Assembly (NCBI GenBank): GCA_021781575.1
Contig: JAJXWP010000018.1
Location: forward strand, 16,508 to 80,507
DNA length: 64,000 nt
Direction of reading: 5' to 3'
Origin: Pseudomonadota bacterium
GTDB taxonomy: Bacteria > Pseudomonadota > Alphaproteobacteria > Rhodospirillales > Magnetospirillaceae
In this document: positions 9,731 through 20,532 of the stretch, piece by piece
Numbering within the stretch: position 1 is the first letter of the stretch
Layout of the letters: each line of letters begins with the position of its first letter
Notes under the pieces: model-generated
What the model was told of the DNA's origin: nothing
Databases searched by the model: none
Seen by the model: only the letters and a program-made list of their open reading frames with translations
Made by a program: the position numbers and the translations under genes

Positions 9731-10279
9731 ATGGCCGTCGAGACGCCGCTCTGCGATTTCGGATGGCGAGCCCCCGCATTCCGCCTGGAGGGCGTGGACG
9801 GGCGCTGGTGGAGCCTGGACCAGGTCAGGGGGGAGAAGGGCACCCTCGTGATGTTCCTGTGCAACCATTGCCCTTATGTGCGGGCGGTGGTCGACCGCCT
9901 TGTCCGCGACGTGCGCGACCTTCAGGGCCTGGGTGTCGGCGCGATCGCCATCATGAGCAACGACACCGAGGCCTATCCCGAGGACTCGTTCGACAATATG
10001 AAGCGGTTTGCCGAAACCCATCATTTCGCGTTCCCCTATGTCATCGATCGCACCCAAGAGGTCGCCCGCGCCTATGGGGCCGTCTGTACGCCGGATTTTT
10101 TCGGCTTCAACGCCGACCTCGGACTGCAATACCGGGGACGGCTCGACGCCTCCCGCAAGGAGGCGGCACCCGGCGCGCCGCGGGAACTGTTCGCGGCCAT
10201 GCGCCAGGTTGCCGACACCGGTCGGGGGCCGGTCGAGCAGACGGCAAGCATGGGGTGCTCGATCAAGTGGCGCGAGTGA
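9731..10279 (+). CDS. Thioredoxin-like / AhpC-TSA family protein
   Basis: A 182-residue cytosolic protein of the thioredoxin fold. The active-site region is LVMFLCNHCPYVRAVVDRL (about residues 38-56), where CNHC replaces the thioredoxin CGPC. The later segments AIMSNDTEAYPEDS, DRTQEVARAYGAVCTPDFF (cis-Pro) and YRGRLD are typical of the redoxin subgroup often annotated as thioredoxin family or resA-like. Start supported by AAGGAGG eight bases upstream. Likely a thiol oxidoreductase or peroxidase; substrate unknown. Confidence 0.85.
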   Translation: MAVETPLCDFGWRAPAFRLEGVDGRWWSLDQVRGEKGTLVMFLCNHCPYVRAVVDRLVRDVRDLQGLGVGAIAIMSNDTEAYPEDSFDNMKRFAETHHFAFPYVIDRTQEVARAYGAVCTPDFFGFNADLGLQYRGRLDASRKEAAPGAPRELFAAMRQVADTGRGPVEQTASMGCSIKWRE

Positions 10280-10387
10280 ACGCCGAGCGCTTCCGGGGGG
10301 GCGGCCGGATGGCAGCAAGCCGTATTTGCCTTGGCGGCCGAGGGACGCTATGGTGGCCCCGTTTTGTTGTAGTGGAGAACTAGATCT

Positions 10388-11113
10388 GTGAGCGTAAGCG
10401 ACAATGACCCCGCAGGCGACCTGCTTATACAGGAAGTCGACGAGGAACTGCGCCGCGAGCAATACCAACGGTTGTGGAAGCGATACGGCAACTACGTCAT
10501 CGCTGCCGTGCTGGCCGTCGTTCTCATTGTTGCCGGCTACCAGAGCTGGCAGACCTGGCAGAACAAGCAACGCCAGGAAGAGGCCGCCAAATTCAACGCA
10601 GCTGCGGAGATGATCGCCCAGGGAAAGACGGATCAGGCCTTGGGAGCGCTGGCCAAACTGGCCGGCGATAGCCGAACCGGCATTGGTATCGCGGCGGACA
10701 TGCGGCGCGCAGAGCTCTCCGCTGAGCGCGGCGATGTGCATGGGGCGACAAGCGCCTACGACGAGATTATCGGCTCGTCGGCCCCGCAGCTCTATCGCGA
10801 CCTGGCTTTGCTGAAGGAGGGGTTTCTTACCGTCGACACGGCCGACCCGGCGCAGTTGCAGAAGCGCATCGCGCCCCTGGCCGAGATGGGCGCGCCGTGG
10901 CACTACGCGGCGACTGAGCTGCTGGCGGTGATTGCCCGGAAGCAGGGCGATGAGAAGCATGCCGTCGAGCTCTACAAGACCTTGACCGACGATATTCAGG
11001 CACCCCAGGGCGTGCGGGCCCGCGCTGCCGAGATGCTTACCGTGCTGGGGACGGCGGGAGCCGCCCCGGGTTCACTTCCTGCTGCCAAGCCGGCCGACAA
11101 GGCCAAAGGCTGA
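10388..11113 (+). CDS. YfgM-like tetratricopeptide protein (ancillary SecYEG translocon subunit family)
   Basis: A 241-residue membrane-anchored protein. It has a cytoplasmic N-terminus, one transmembrane helix (NYVIAAVLAVVLIVAGY, about residues 32-49) and a periplasmic region of TPR-like helical repeats. It matches the TPR_21/YfgM family that sits upstream of bamB and der in many proteobacteria. YfgM in E. coli contacts SecYEG and periplasmic chaperones; the same role here is inferred from family and context. GTG start with GGAG about 10 bases upstream. The stop overlaps the bamB start (ATGA). Confidence 0.85.
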   Translation: MSVSDNDPAGDLLIQEVDEELRREQYQRLWKRYGNYVIAAVLAVVLIVAGYQSWQTWQNKQRQEEAAKFNAAAEMIAQGKTDQALGALAKLAGDSRTGIGIAADMRRAELSAERGDVHGATSAYDEIIGSSAPQLYRDLALLKEGFLTVDTADPAQLQKRIAPLAEMGAPWHYAATELLAVIARKQGDEKHAVELYKTLTDDIQAPQGVRARAAEMLTVLGTAGAAPGSLPAAKPADKAKG

Positions 11114-12450
11114 TGAGGATCGCCTCCATGCGACGTCTGGCCGTTATCGCCGCTGCCTGCGGGCTGCTGGCCGCCTGTAGTGATGCCAGCAGCATTTTCG
11201 GCGACAGCGCGCCGCCGCCACTGCCTGGCAAGCGCATCAGTGTGCTCGCCCATTCCCAGACGCTGGCGCCCGATGTCGGCAACAGCACGCCCATTGTCCT
11301 GCCAGCGGTGGAAAGCGCCACCGACTGGCCTCAGGCCGGCGGCGAGCCGATGCACGACCCCCAGCGCCTGGCGCTTGCCGGGGCCTCGTTGCACCAGGTT
11401 TGGAGCGCCGATCTGGGCGCCGGGGGCGACAAGCGCCGCCCCTATTTCAGCCAGCCCGTGGTGGCTGACGGCAAGGTCTTCGCAATGGACGCCGCCAATA
11501 CGGTGTCGGCCTTTCGGCTGAGCACCGGCGAGCGCCTGTGGCGTGTCGACCTGACGCCCGATGATGTCGGCGACGGAAGTTTCGGCGGCGGACTTGCCTA
11601 CGACGACGGAAAGCTGTTCGCCACCACCGGCTATGCCCAGGTGGTGGCCATGGATCCGGCGCAAGGGAAGGTGCTGTGGCGCCACAACCTGACGGCACCG
11701 GCGCCCGGCGCTCCCACCGTCCATGGCGGGCGCGTGCTGGTCATCACCGTGGACAACGAGGCCAAGGCCCTGTCGGCCGAAGATGGGCACGAGCTGTGGC
11801 ACCACAACGGCATGAGCGAAATGGCCATGATGGTGGGTGGCAGCAGCGCGGCGGTAGATGGCAATACCGTGTTGGTTCCCTACACCTCGGGCGAATTGTT
11901 CGCCTTGCGCATCGAGAACGGTACGGTGCAGTGGAGCGAGATGGTTTCCAGCATCCGCCGTACCGACCAGGTGGCCGAGCTGACCGACATCCGCGGCCTG
12001 CCGGTGGTCGATCATGGCAAGGTTTATGCAGCCGGCAATGCCGATATCGTTGCTGCCATCGATTTGCGGACCGGGCGGCGCATCTGGGACCGCGATGTGG
12101 GATCGATCGAGACGCCCTGGGTGGCCGGCGACTATATCTATCTGATCACCAATGCTCCCGACCTGGTCTGTTTCGAAGCTGCTAGCGGCAAGGTTCGCTG
12201 GGTCACCTCGCTGGAGAAATGGGATGATCCCAAGGAAAAGAGTGGACGGATCCTCTGGTCCGGCCCCGTGTTGGCGTCCGACCGTTTGATCGTCGCTGCG
12301 TCCGACGGCAAGGCCATTTCGTTCTCGCCCTATACGGGAGCCAAGATGAGCGAACAGGAACTGCCGGGCGGCGTCAGGATCGCGCCCATCGTGGCCGACA
12401 ATACGCTTCTCCTGGTGACCACCGACGCCCGGCTTCTGGCGTATCGGTAG
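11113..12450 (+). CDS. bamB: Outer membrane protein assembly factor BamB
   Basis: Outer-membrane lipoprotein of the BAM complex, a beta-propeller that helps fold beta-barrel proteins. The signal peptide ends in GLLAAC, with lipidated Cys about residue 20. The rest is built of PQQ-like propeller repeats, e.g. [34 protein letters not shown] and [18 protein letters not shown] blades. Length of 445 is somewhat above the E. coli 392. It is placed between yfgM and der with 1- and 10-base junctions, the conserved order, so the three form one operon. Confidence 0.93.
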   Translation: MRIASMRRLAVIAAACGLLAACSDASSIFGDSAPPPLPGKRISVLAHSQTLAPDVGNSTPIVLPAVESATDWPQAGGEPMHDPQRLALAGASLHQVWSADLGAGGDKRRPYFSQPVVADGKVFAMDAANTVSAFRLSTGERLWRVDLTPDDVGDGSFGGGLAYDDGKLFATTGYAQVVAMDPAQGKVLWRHNLTAPAPGAPTVHGGRVLVITVDNEAKALSAEDGHELWHHNGMSEMAMMVGGSSAAVDGNTVLVPYTSGELFALRIENGTVQWSEMVSSIRRTDQVAELTDIRGLPVVDHGKVYAAGNADIVAAIDLRTGRRIWDRDVGSIETPWVAGDYIYLITNAPDLVCFEAASGKVRWVTSLEKWDDPKEKSGRILWSGPVLASDRLIVAASDGKAISFSPYTGAKMSEQELPGGVRIAPIVADNTLLLVTTDARLLAYR

Positions 12451-12460
12451 CAAGGAGAGC

Positions 12461-13888
12461 ATGGCTTTCAAGCTCGCTATCGTCGGCCGCCCCAATGTGG
12501 GCAAGTCGACACTGTTCAACCGCCTGGTCGGGCGTCGCTTGGCGATCGTCCATGACCAGCCGGGGGTGACGCGCGACCGGCGGGACGGCGAAGGCGGAAT
12601 CGCCGACATGAGCTTCACCGTCATTGATACGGCCGGCCTCGAGGACGCGTTCGACGATTCGGTCGAGGGGCGGATGCGCAGCCAGACCGACCGGGCGATC
12701 GCCGATGCCGACGTCGTGCTGTTCCTGATCGATGCGCGGGCCGGAGTAACGCCGCTGGACGCCTTCTTCGCCGATCACCTGCGGCGCAGCAGGCGGCCGG
12801 TTATCCTGGTGGCCAATAAATGCGAGGGCAAGGCGGGAGCGCCCGGCCTCTACGAAAGTTACGCACTGGGACTGGGCGATCCGGTGGCGTTCTCGGCGGA
12901 GCACGGCGAAGGCCTGGATGACCTTTACGAGGCGTTGCTTCCCCATGCCCGGCAACATGGGGGTATCGCCGGTGAGGCGGCTCCCGGCGACATGGATGAA
13001 GCGCCGGGGTCGGCTGAGGCCGAATACGAGGACGGCGACCTCAATGCTGCTGCGGAGCAGGCCGAAGCGGCGCGGCCGCTGCATATGGCGGTGGTCGGGC
13101 GGCCCAATGTCGGCAAATCGACACTGGTCAACCGCCTGCTTGGTGAAGAGCGCATGCTTACCGGCCCCGAAGCCGGGCTGACGCGCGACGCCATCACGGT
13201 GCAATGGCAATTTGGCGGCCGGACCGTCCGTCTGGTCGATACGGCCGGCTTACGCCGGCGGGCCAATATCACCGAACCGGTGGAGCGGCTGTCGACCTCG
13301 AACACCATTGAGGCCATCCGCATGGCCCACGTCGTGGTCCTGGTGCTCGACGCCAACGCCATTCTCGACAAGCAGGATCTGACCATCGCTCGTTTGGTGA
13401 TCGATGAAGGGCGTGCGCTGGTGATCGCGGTCAACAAATGGGACGCCGTGGACAATCGGAGTGAAGCTCTGAGGCGTCTGCAGGACCGCCTGGAAACCTC
13501 GCTGCCGCAGGTGCGCGGCGTGCCGACGGTGACCCTCTCGGCGCTGAGCGGAGCCGGTCTGGATCGCCTGATGAGCGGGGTGGTGGATATTTACGATATT
13601 TGGAACCGGAGGGTTCCCACCGCCCAGTTGAACCGTTGGCTCGCGGAAATGACCGAGCGCCACCCGCCGCCGGCCACCCAGGGTGGGCGCCGGCTGCGGC
13701 TGCGCTACATGACGCAGGTGCGCACCCGGCCGCCGACCTTTGCGCTGTTCACCCAGCGCGCCGACGAATTGCCCGATTCCTATACCCGTTATCTGATCAA
13801 CGGGCTGCGCGAAACCTTCGGGTTGAACGGTGTTCCCATCCGCTTCGGCTTGCGCAAGCGGCGCAACCCCTACGCCGACGAAGACTGA
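12461..13888 (+). CDS. der: Ribosome biogenesis GTPase Der (EngA)
   Basis: Essential double-GTPase needed for 50S subunit assembly. Two G domains are visible: [14 protein letters not shown] (about residues 8-21), DTAGLED and NKCE in the first; [14 protein letters not shown] (about 212-225), DTAGLRR and NKWD in the second. They are followed by the KH-like C-terminal domain ending RKRRNPY. An acidic linker ([17 protein letters not shown]) separates the G domains. AAGGAGAGC directly precedes the ATG. Length 475 is standard. Confidence 0.97.
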   Translation: MAFKLAIVGRPNVGKSTLFNRLVGRRLAIVHDQPGVTRDRRDGEGGIADMSFTVIDTAGLEDAFDDSVEGRMRSQTDRAIADADVVLFLIDARAGVTPLDAFFADHLRRSRRPVILVANKCEGKAGAPGLYESYALGLGDPVAFSAEHGEGLDDLYEALLPHARQHGGIAGEAAPGDMDEAPGSAEAEYEDGDLNAAAEQAEAARPLHMAVVGRPNVGKSTLVNRLLGEERMLTGPEAGLTRDAITVQWQFGGRTVRLVDTAGLRRRANITEPVERLSTSNTIEAIRMAHVVVLVLDANAILDKQDLTIARLVIDEGRALVIAVNKWDAVDNRSEALRRLQDRLETSLPQVRGVPTVTLSALSGAGLDRLMSGVVDIYDIWNRRVPTAQLNRWLAEMTERHPPPATQGGRRLRLRYMTQVRTRPPTFALFTQRADELPDSYTRYLINGLRETFGLNGVPIRFGLRKRRNPYADED

Positions 13889-13900
13889 GCGTCGGTCCGG

Positions 13901-13919
13901 GAAATAACGCGGTTATTTC
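13901..13919. other. Hairpin between convergent der and secreted-protein genes
   Basis: GAAATAAC-gcg-GTTATTTC is a perfect 8-bp inverted repeat in the 58-base gap where two genes converge. It could act as a bidirectional terminator, but there is no U-tract beyond the stem on either strand. Confidence 0.4.
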
Positions 13920-13946
13920 GGCACGGAGCCTGAGCCGGGCGCCCGA

Positions 13947-15014
13947 TCAATTGGTGCCGTCACCGCCTTCGATATGCCAGCCCTCGGCGTCGTGGACCAG
14001 CATGACGTCGCTGCGTTGCGTCGAAGCCCAGGCGCCGCGCCGCAAACGGACGTGGTCGGCGTCGTCCCAACCCGTGACCTGATAGACGGTGTCGTCCTCC
14101 TCGCTGGCTGACAACGAGAACTCCAGGCCCGGTGCCGGGCCGGTCAGGGACCATACTTCGAGGCGCCGCGGCGCCGACCATTCGAGATCGGTTACCGAGG
14201 CGATCGCCCTCTTGCCCGCGGGCGAGAATTTCGGCACCCCCAGCAGCGAGGTGATCGCCCCGTTGCGCCTGTCGACCAGGAAGGCGGCGCTGGCTTCGTC
14301 CCAGCGAACCTGGACGACATCGAAGCGGCCGTCAGGGCTGTGCCCGGCAAAATCGAATGAACGAAACACTTGCGGCGGGCAGGACACCTGCCCGCAGGCC
14401 AGATCGTCGGTCAGGCTGAATTGCCGACCGTCGGCGAGAGTTATGGTCAGAGTGGCCCCCTGGCGACTGACCGCGCCCTGGCTGGCGGCGATCAGCGGCG
14501 CCTCGCTTTGGCCGCGTCCTCCGGCAATGTCCGCCAGCCATTCCCCAAGACTGGCATCGGTCTTGACGGCGGGTGGCGGCGCGGGGCGCGGCAAAGCTCC
14601 TCCGGCCGCCGGTGCGGCGTGGCTGGCGTCGACCAGGACCGGATCGTCTTCGCCATAGGGGAGGATCATCTGCTGCATTCCCGGCTCGGCTACCAGCAGG
14701 CGGTAGCCGCCATGGGCGGCATCCCACCCCAGGTATCGATAACGGGTAGCCAGTTCCTTCGGGCAAGGCAGGTCGCCACAAGTGCTCCGGTCGGTCAGCG
14801 CCAGCACCTCGCCGCTTTTCAGGCGCAGGCTGAGAACGGCGCCGCTGCGCCAGGCCATGCCGTTGCTGGCGGCCAGCGCGGCCGTTTCTTCCGTGCTGCC
14901 GAAACCGGCGGCCGCCGGCGGCATTTCGGGCGTCGGCGGGCGGTTCCACAGGGCGGCGGCGGCAATGCCGCCGACAGCAATCAGGGCAAGGCTAAGCAGC
15001 GCAAGTCTGCGCAT
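13947..15014 (-). CDS. Exported protein with duplicated Cys-containing module, function unknown
   Basis: 355 residues beginning with an uncleaved anchor or signal sequence (RRLALLSLALIAVGGIAAAA). The region holds two copies of one module: LSLRLKSGEVLALTDRSTCG-DLPCP and, about 115 residues later, LTITLADGRQFSLTDDLACG-QVSCP. Each is followed by an aromatic strand (YRYLGW / FRSFDF) and a GGYRLLV / GRFDVVQV strand. The paired Cys in CGxxxCP suggest a disulfide in each module in the periplasm. The last third resembles a beta-rich domain without recognisable motif. The ATG chosen has GGAG upstream and gives the signal sequence. I do not recognise the family. Confidence 0.75.
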   Translation of the reverse strand: MRRLALLSLALIAVGGIAAAALWNRPPTPEMPPAAAGFGSTEETAALAASNGMAWRSGAVLSLRLKSGEVLALTDRSTCGDLPCPKELATRYRYLGWDAAHGGYRLLVAEPGMQQMILPYGEDDPVLVDASHAAPAAGGALPRPAPPPAVKTDASLGEWLADIAGGRGQSEAPLIAASQGAVSRQGATLTITLADGRQFSLTDDLACGQVSCPPQVFRSFDFAGHSPDGRFDVVQVRWDEASAAFLVDRRNGAITSLLGVPKFSPAGKRAIASVTDLEWSAPRRLEVWSLTGPAPGLEFSLSASEEDDTVYQVTGWDDADHVRLRRGAWASTQRSDVMLVHDAEGWHIEGGDGTN

Positions 15015-15164
15015 GACGATCTCCGATAAAAGCAACGGAATCCTAGCACTTTCGCCGGATCAGGGCCACATGACCTCGGGCCGCAGGCTGATCGGGCTGG
15101 CGATGGGGTTGCCTCGGGCGTTCGGGCCGATGGCGGCGCCGATATCGTCGCTTGCGCTGCACCG

Positions 15165-15626
15165 CTATCGCTCCTTCGCGGGAAAGCCGCCGGTCTGCCG
15201 CAACGCCTCGCCCAGAACCAGGGCGGCGGTCATGGCCAGGTTGAGCGATCGCACGCCGCTCCGCATGGGCACCCGCAGCCGGGCGTCCGCCACGTCATGG
15301 ACCGTCGGCGGGGCGCCGGCGCTTTCCCGGCCCAGCAGCAGCACGTCGTCGGGGCGGAAAGGGAAATCCATATGCGGAGTCTCGCCGGCGGTGGTCAGCA
15401 ACAGCAGCCTGCCGGGCGGCCGTTCGGCCAGGTATGAACTCCAGGACATATGGCGAGTGACCTGGGCCAGTTCCGTATAGTCCAGACCGGCTCTGCGGAT
15501 ACGCTTCATGTCCCATACAAATCCGCATGGTTCGATGATATCGACCGGCACCCCGAGGCACGCACCGAGGCGGAGAATGGCTCCGACATTCTGGGCAATT
15601 TCAGGCTGGAAAAGGGCTACGCGCAT
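15165..15626 (-). CDS. trmL: tRNA (cytidine(34)-2'-O)-methyltransferase (SPOUT family)
   Basis: Methylates the 2'-OH of the wobble base 34 in tRNA-Leu isoacceptors using SAM. The SPOUT motifs are all present: PEIAQNVGAILRLGACLG at the N-terminus, LLLGRESAGAP in the middle (motif 2) and VPMRSGVRSLNLAMTAALVLGEALRQ at the end (motif 3, the trefoil-knot SAM site). 153 residues, the usual minimal length. The ATG that gives MRVALFQPEIAQN is chosen; a TTG four codons earlier is possible. Divergent from the petABC promoter region. Confidence 0.92.
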   Translation of the reverse strand: MRVALFQPEIAQNVGAILRLGACLGVPVDIIEPCGFVWDMKRIRRAGLDYTELAQVTRHMSWSSYLAERPPGRLLLLTTAGETPHMDFPFRPDDVLLLGRESAGAPPTVHDVADARLRVPMRSGVRSLNLAMTAALVLGEALRQTGGFPAKER

Positions 15627-15672
15627 AGCAGATGGCAACTCTAGATTAGGCTTATTTTATATAAACCGCTGC

Positions 15673-15701
15673 TTTTCAAAGTGCGGGATTTGCTTTATAT
15701 G
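15673..15701 (+). promoter_or_regulatory. Candidate sigma-70-type promoter for petABC
   Basis: TTTTCA (15673-15678) and TATATG (15696-15701), 17 bases apart, lie in an unusually AT-rich stretch of the trmL-petA gap. The expected transcript start would be roughly 110 bases before the petA start codon, leaving a GC-rich leader. Position and spacing support it; there is no experimental evidence. Confidence 0.4.
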
Positions 15702-15817
15702 GCTCGGTTGGTTTCCCTCGGCGCCCCCGCCGGCGGGCGCGGTACGGGGGGAGGGAGTGATTGGGACTTTCGTCGTCATCGGTGCGCGGTTCGGCGGGTC
15801 TTGGAGAGGAAATCGAC

Positions 15818-16372
15818 ATGGCTAATATGTCAACACATACGCAGGGGATGCCGCCGACCGACGCGACTCGGCGCGACTTCCTGCTTTACGCGACGACGGC
15901 TGTCGGCGTGGCGGGCACCGCCATAGGCCTATGGCCGTTTATCAACAGCATGAATCCGTCGGCCGACACCCTGGCGATGTCGACCACCGAAGTCGATCTG
16001 TCGCACATCGCTGAGGGCCAGTCCATCACTGTGACCTGGCGCGGCAAGCCGGTATTCATCCGCTATCGCACCGCGGCTGAGATTGAAGAGGCTCGCAAGG
16101 TCAACCTGAGCGACTTGCGCGACCCCGAGGCGGACGACAAGCGCGTCAAGAAGCCGCAGTGGCTGATCGTCGTCGGCGTCTGCACCCATCTGGGCTGCAT
16201 TCCCCTGGGCCAGAAGCCTGGTGATCCGCGCGGCGAATTCGGTGGCTGGTTCTGCCCCTGTCACGGGTCGATGTACGACACCTCGGGTCGCATCCGCAAA
16301 GGCCCCGCCCCGCTGAACCTGCCGGTTCCGGCATATACCTTCCTCACCGACACCAGCGTCCGGATCGGCTAG
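15818..16372 (+). CDS. petA: Ubiquinol-cytochrome c reductase Rieske iron-sulfur subunit
   Basis: 184-residue 2Fe-2S subunit of the cytochrome bc1 complex, which takes the first electron from ubiquinol. It has a Tat-type N-terminal anchor ([19 protein letters not shown]) that stays as a membrane helix. The cluster-binding motifs CTHLGC and CPCHGS hold the two Cys and two His ligands. The ATG follows GGAGAGGAAATCGAC. It starts the petA-petB-petC operon, with 10 bases to petB. Confidence 0.97.
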   Translation: MANMSTHTQGMPPTDATRRDFLLYATTAVGVAGTAIGLWPFINSMNPSADTLAMSTTEVDLSHIAEGQSITVTWRGKPVFIRYRTAAEIEEARKVNLSDLRDPEADDKRVKKPQWLIVVGVCTHLGCIPLGQKPGDPRGEFGGWFCPCHGSMYDTSGRIRKGPAPLNLPVPAYTFLTDTSVRIG

Positions 16373-16382
16373 GAGTGCACCG

Positions 16383-17630
16383 ATGAGTGGCAATCATTTC
16401 GACAATAAGGTCATCCAGTGGCTGGACGACCGCCTGCCGATCTTCTCCATGCTGCAGCACAGCGCCGTCGAGTATCCGACGCCGCGCAACCTGAACTATT
16501 GGTGGAATTTCGGATCTCTCGCCGGCCTGATGCTCGTCATCATGATCCTCACGGGCGTTTTCCTGGCGATGGCCTACACCCCCAACGAGGCCCTGGCGTT
16601 CAACTCGGTCGAACGCATCATGCGCGACGTCAACTACGGTTGGCTGCTGCGCTATATGCATATGAACGGCGCCTCGTTCTTCTTCGTCTGTGTCTACATC
16701 CACATCTTCCGCGGCCTGTACTACGGGTCCTACAAGGCCCCGCGCGAGGTCCTGTGGTGGCTGGGCCTGATCATCTATCTGACGATGATGGGCACGGCGT
16801 TCATGGGGTACTGCCTGCCTTGGGGCCAGCTCAGCTTCTGGGGCACGACCGTGATCACCAACCTGTTCTCGGCGATCCCGGTTGTCGGCGACTACATCAC
16901 CACTTGGCTGTGGGGCGGCTTCTCGGTCGCCAATCCGACGCTGAACCGTTTCTTCGCCCTGCACTTCCTCCTGCCCTTCGTCATTTTCGCCCTGGTGTTC
17001 CTGCATGTCGTTGCGCTGCACACCACCAAGTCGAACAATCCGCTGGGGATCGACGTCAAAGGGCCGCAGGATACCATTCCCTTCCATCCCTACTACACCA
17101 TCAAGGATCTGTTCGGCATTGGCGTGCTGTTGATGGTCTATCTGGGGGTGGTGTTCTTCCTGCCCAACTTCTTCGTTGAGCCGACCAACTACATTCCGGC
17201 CAACTCGATGGTGACCCCGCCGCATATCGTGCCGGAATGGTACTTCCTGCCGTTCTACGCGATCCTGCGCTCGGTTCCCGACAAGCTGGGCGGCGTCATC
17301 GCCATGTTCGGCGCCATTGTCATCTTTTTCTTCCTGCCCTGGATCGACCGTTCGAAGGTCCGTTCGGCCAAGTTCCGGCCGATCTACAAGCAGCTCTTCT
17401 GGATGTTCTTCCTGGTCTGCGTGGTCCTTGGCTACATTGGATCGCAGCCTCCGGAAGGGACCATGGTGACGCTGGGCCGCGTCTTCTCGGTCGCCTACTT
17501 CGCCTTCTTCCCGCTGTTGTGGTTGACCAGCAAGTTCGAGAAGCCGAAGCCGCTGCCGCAAAGCATTGCCGCACCGGTGCTGAAAGGCGCCTCGGTCGGC
17601 CACGCTGCTCAGCCGATGGAGAAGGCATAA
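16383..17630 (+). CDS. petB: Cytochrome b of the bc1 complex
   Basis: 415-residue membrane subunit with eight predicted helices that binds hemes bL and bH and both quinone sites. Heme-ligating His lie in [22 protein letters not shown] (helix B, shown in part: [16 protein letters not shown]) and [21 protein letters not shown] (helix D). The [13 protein letters not shown] segment corresponds to the PEWY motif of the Qo site. Bacterial length and the unsplit gene distinguish it from cytochrome b6/subunit IV. Its stop shares one base with the petC start. Confidence 0.97.
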   Translation: MSGNHFDNKVIQWLDDRLPIFSMLQHSAVEYPTPRNLNYWWNFGSLAGLMLVIMILTGVFLAMAYTPNEALAFNSVERIMRDVNYGWLLRYMHMNGASFFFVCVYIHIFRGLYYGSYKAPREVLWWLGLIIYLTMMGTAFMGYCLPWGQLSFWGTTVITNLFSAIPVVGDYITTWLWGGFSVANPTLNRFFALHFLLPFVIFALVFLHVVALHTTKSNNPLGIDVKGPQDTIPFHPYYTIKDLFGIGVLLMVYLGVVFFLPNFFVEPTNYIPANSMVTPPHIVPEWYFLPFYAILRSVPDKLGGVIAMFGAIVIFFFLPWIDRSKVRSAKFRPIYKQLFWMFFLVCVVLGYIGSQPPEGTMVTLGRVFSVAYFAFFPLLWLTSKFEKPKPLPQSIAAPVLKGASVGHAAQPMEKA

Positions 17631-18388
17631 TGCGTAAGTACCTTATTCCTGCTTTCGCCGCGGCCGTCATCGCCGCGGCCACTCCCGCCGTGGCTGCAGA
17701 GAAGGCCGAGGTGGCGCATCAGAACTGGAGCTTCCAGGGGGTCTTCGGTCACTACGACAAGGCGCAGCTGCGGCGCGGCTTCCAGGTGTTCCGCGAGATC
17801 TGCTCGAACTGCCATTCGATGAAGCTGGTGGCCTATCGCAACCTGGCGGCCCTCGGCTTTACCGAAGACCAGATCAAGGCCATCGCTGCCGAGAAGCAGG
17901 TGACCGATGGGCCGAACGACCAGGGCGACATGTTCCAGCGGCCGGCCCGGCCGGCGGATCACATCGTCCCGCCGTTCCCCAACGACCAGGCGGCCCGTGT
18001 GGCCAACAACGGGGCTCTGCCGCCGGATCTGTCGCTGATGACCAAGGCGCGGGAAGGCGGGCCGGACTACGTTTACGCCATCCTCAACGGCTTCGTCGAC
18101 CCGCCGGCCGGGTTCAAGGTCAATGACGGGATGTACTACAACGAGGCCTTCCCCGGCCACCAGATCGCCATGCCGCCGCCGATCTCCGACGACGCGGTGA
18201 CCTATGCCGACGGCACCAAGGCGACCAAGGAACAGATCGCCAAGGACGCATCAGCGTTCCTCAACTGGGCGGCCGAGCCCGAGCTGGATACCCGGCATAG
18301 CTTGGGCCTCAAGGTCCTCGGCTTCCTGTTGGTCCTGACGGCCATGTTCTATGCACTGAAGCGCAAGATCTGGGCGAACGTGCACTGA
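17630..18388 (+). CDS. petC: Cytochrome c1
   Basis: 252-residue periplasmic c-type cytochrome that receives electrons from the Rieske protein. It has a cleavable signal peptide (FAAAVIAAATPAVAAE), the heme-binding motif CSNCHS at about residues 58-63, a Met ligand probably in the QIAMPPPISDD region, and a C-terminal membrane anchor (LKVLGFLLVLTAMFYALKRKIW). The start overlaps the petB stop by one base (TAATG). A strong hairpin terminator follows 27 bases after the stop, closing the operon. Confidence 0.96.
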   Translation: MRKYLIPAFAAAVIAAATPAVAAEKAEVAHQNWSFQGVFGHYDKAQLRRGFQVFREICSNCHSMKLVAYRNLAALGFTEDQIKAIAAEKQVTDGPNDQGDMFQRPARPADHIVPPFPNDQAARVANNGALPPDLSLMTKAREGGPDYVYAILNGFVDPPAGFKVNDGMYYNEAFPGHQIAMPPPISDDAVTYADGTKATKEQIAKDASAFLNWAAEPELDTRHSLGLKVLGFLLVLTAMFYALKRKIWANVH

Positions 18389-18414
18389 ATTTGAAGTTCT
18401 CTAAGGATTGGTGG

Positions 18415-18442
18415 GGCCGCTGTAGCAATGCAGCGGCCTTTT
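18415..18442 (+). terminator. Rho-independent terminator of petABC
   Basis: GGCCGCTG-tagcaatg-CAGCGGCC is a perfect 8-bp GC-rich stem followed directly by TTTT, placed just after petC. This is the clearest intrinsic terminator in the window. Confidence 0.88.
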
Positions 18443-18541
18443 CCTTATGGTTAAGCACCAAGGCATCAAGGCGCCGGGACCGAGAAATTTCCCTGGTGTC
18501 GCGGTGGCTCGTTTCCCTATTTGGTGATCGAAGGAAGAGCT

Positions 18542-19422
<881 letters not shown>

Positions 19423-19426
<4 letters not shown>

Positions 19427-20532
19427 ACGTCGAGGGAAAGCCGACGCGGACCATCTGGGTGGCGGCCGACGGCCTGGGAGTCGACATCATCGACCAGACA
19501 CGGTTGCCGCACGAATTCGCGGTGGCGCGTCTCGATACCTTGGAGGACGCCGAACAGGCCATACGGGACATGTGGGTTCGCGGCGCGCCGCTGATCGGCG
19601 CTACGGCGGCCTATGGAATGGCTCTGGCTGTGCGCGCCGATGCGTCTGACCGCCGGCTCGATGAAGCCTATCGGCGACTGGTTGCCACCCGGCCGACGGC
19701 GATCAACCTGCGTTGGGCGCTGGACGACATGCTGGCCGCTCTGCGGCCGCTGCCGCCGGTGATGCGTCCGGCGGCAGCTTACCGCCAAGCCGCTCGCATC
19801 GCCGACGACGACGTGGCGATCAACGCGGCGATCGGGGAGAACGGCCTCGCCGTGATTCGCCGGTTGTGGAAAGAGCGGCAAGCCGCCGGCGCAGACCGCC
19901 TTAACCTGCTGACCCATTGCAACGCCGGCTGGCTGGCCACCGTCGACTGGGGGACCGCCCTGGCCCCGGTCTACAAGGCGCAACTGGCGGGGATCCCCGT
20001 CCATGTCTGGGTCGACGAGACCCGGCCGCGCAATCAGGGGGCCAGCCTGACGGCCCGCGAGTTGAACTGGCAGGGTGTGCCGCATACGGTCATCGTCGAC
20101 AATGCCGGGGGCCACCTGATGCAGCACGGGCTGGTCGACCTGTGCATCGTCGGCACCGACCGCACGACGGCATCCGGGGATGTGTGCAACAAAATCGGCA
20201 CCTATCTGAAGGCGCTCGCCGCCAAGGATAACGGAGTCCCGTTCTATGTGGCGCTGCCGGGCCCGACCATCGACTGGACCATCGATGACGGGATCAAGGC
20301 CATTCCAATCGAGGAGCGGAATCCTTCCGAGGTCACCCATCTTGCCGGGCGGGCGGATGACGGCAGAGTGACCGCGGTACAGTTGACACCGGACGGCAGC
20401 CCGGCGATCAACTATGGTTTCGATGTTACGCCGGCCAGACTGGTCACCGGCCTGATTACCGAACGCGGGGTCTGCCCGGCCTCGCGCGATGGGTTGCTCT
20501 CCCTCTATCCGGAAAGACGTCCCGATGCCTGA
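19423..20532 (+). CDS. mtnA: S-methyl-5-thioribose-1-phosphate isomerase
   Basis: Isomerises methylthioribose-1-phosphate (or 5-deoxyribose-1-phosphate) to the ribulose-1-phosphate form. Conserved segments are [13 protein letters not shown] (about residues 49-61), [11 protein letters not shown] with the catalytic Cys region, and [19 protein letters not shown] with the catalytic Asp. Length 369 is typical of MtnA rather than the eIF2B-type homologues. Overlaps mtnP by 4 bases and the aldolase gene by 8, indicating translational coupling along the operon. Confidence 0.94.

Noticed and set aside
16344..17603. Long minus-strand open frame opposite cytochrome b
   Set aside because: It lies fully over petB, is very rich in Arg/Gln/Glu/His with no family pattern, and petB explains the DNA. 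High GC content produces such shadows.
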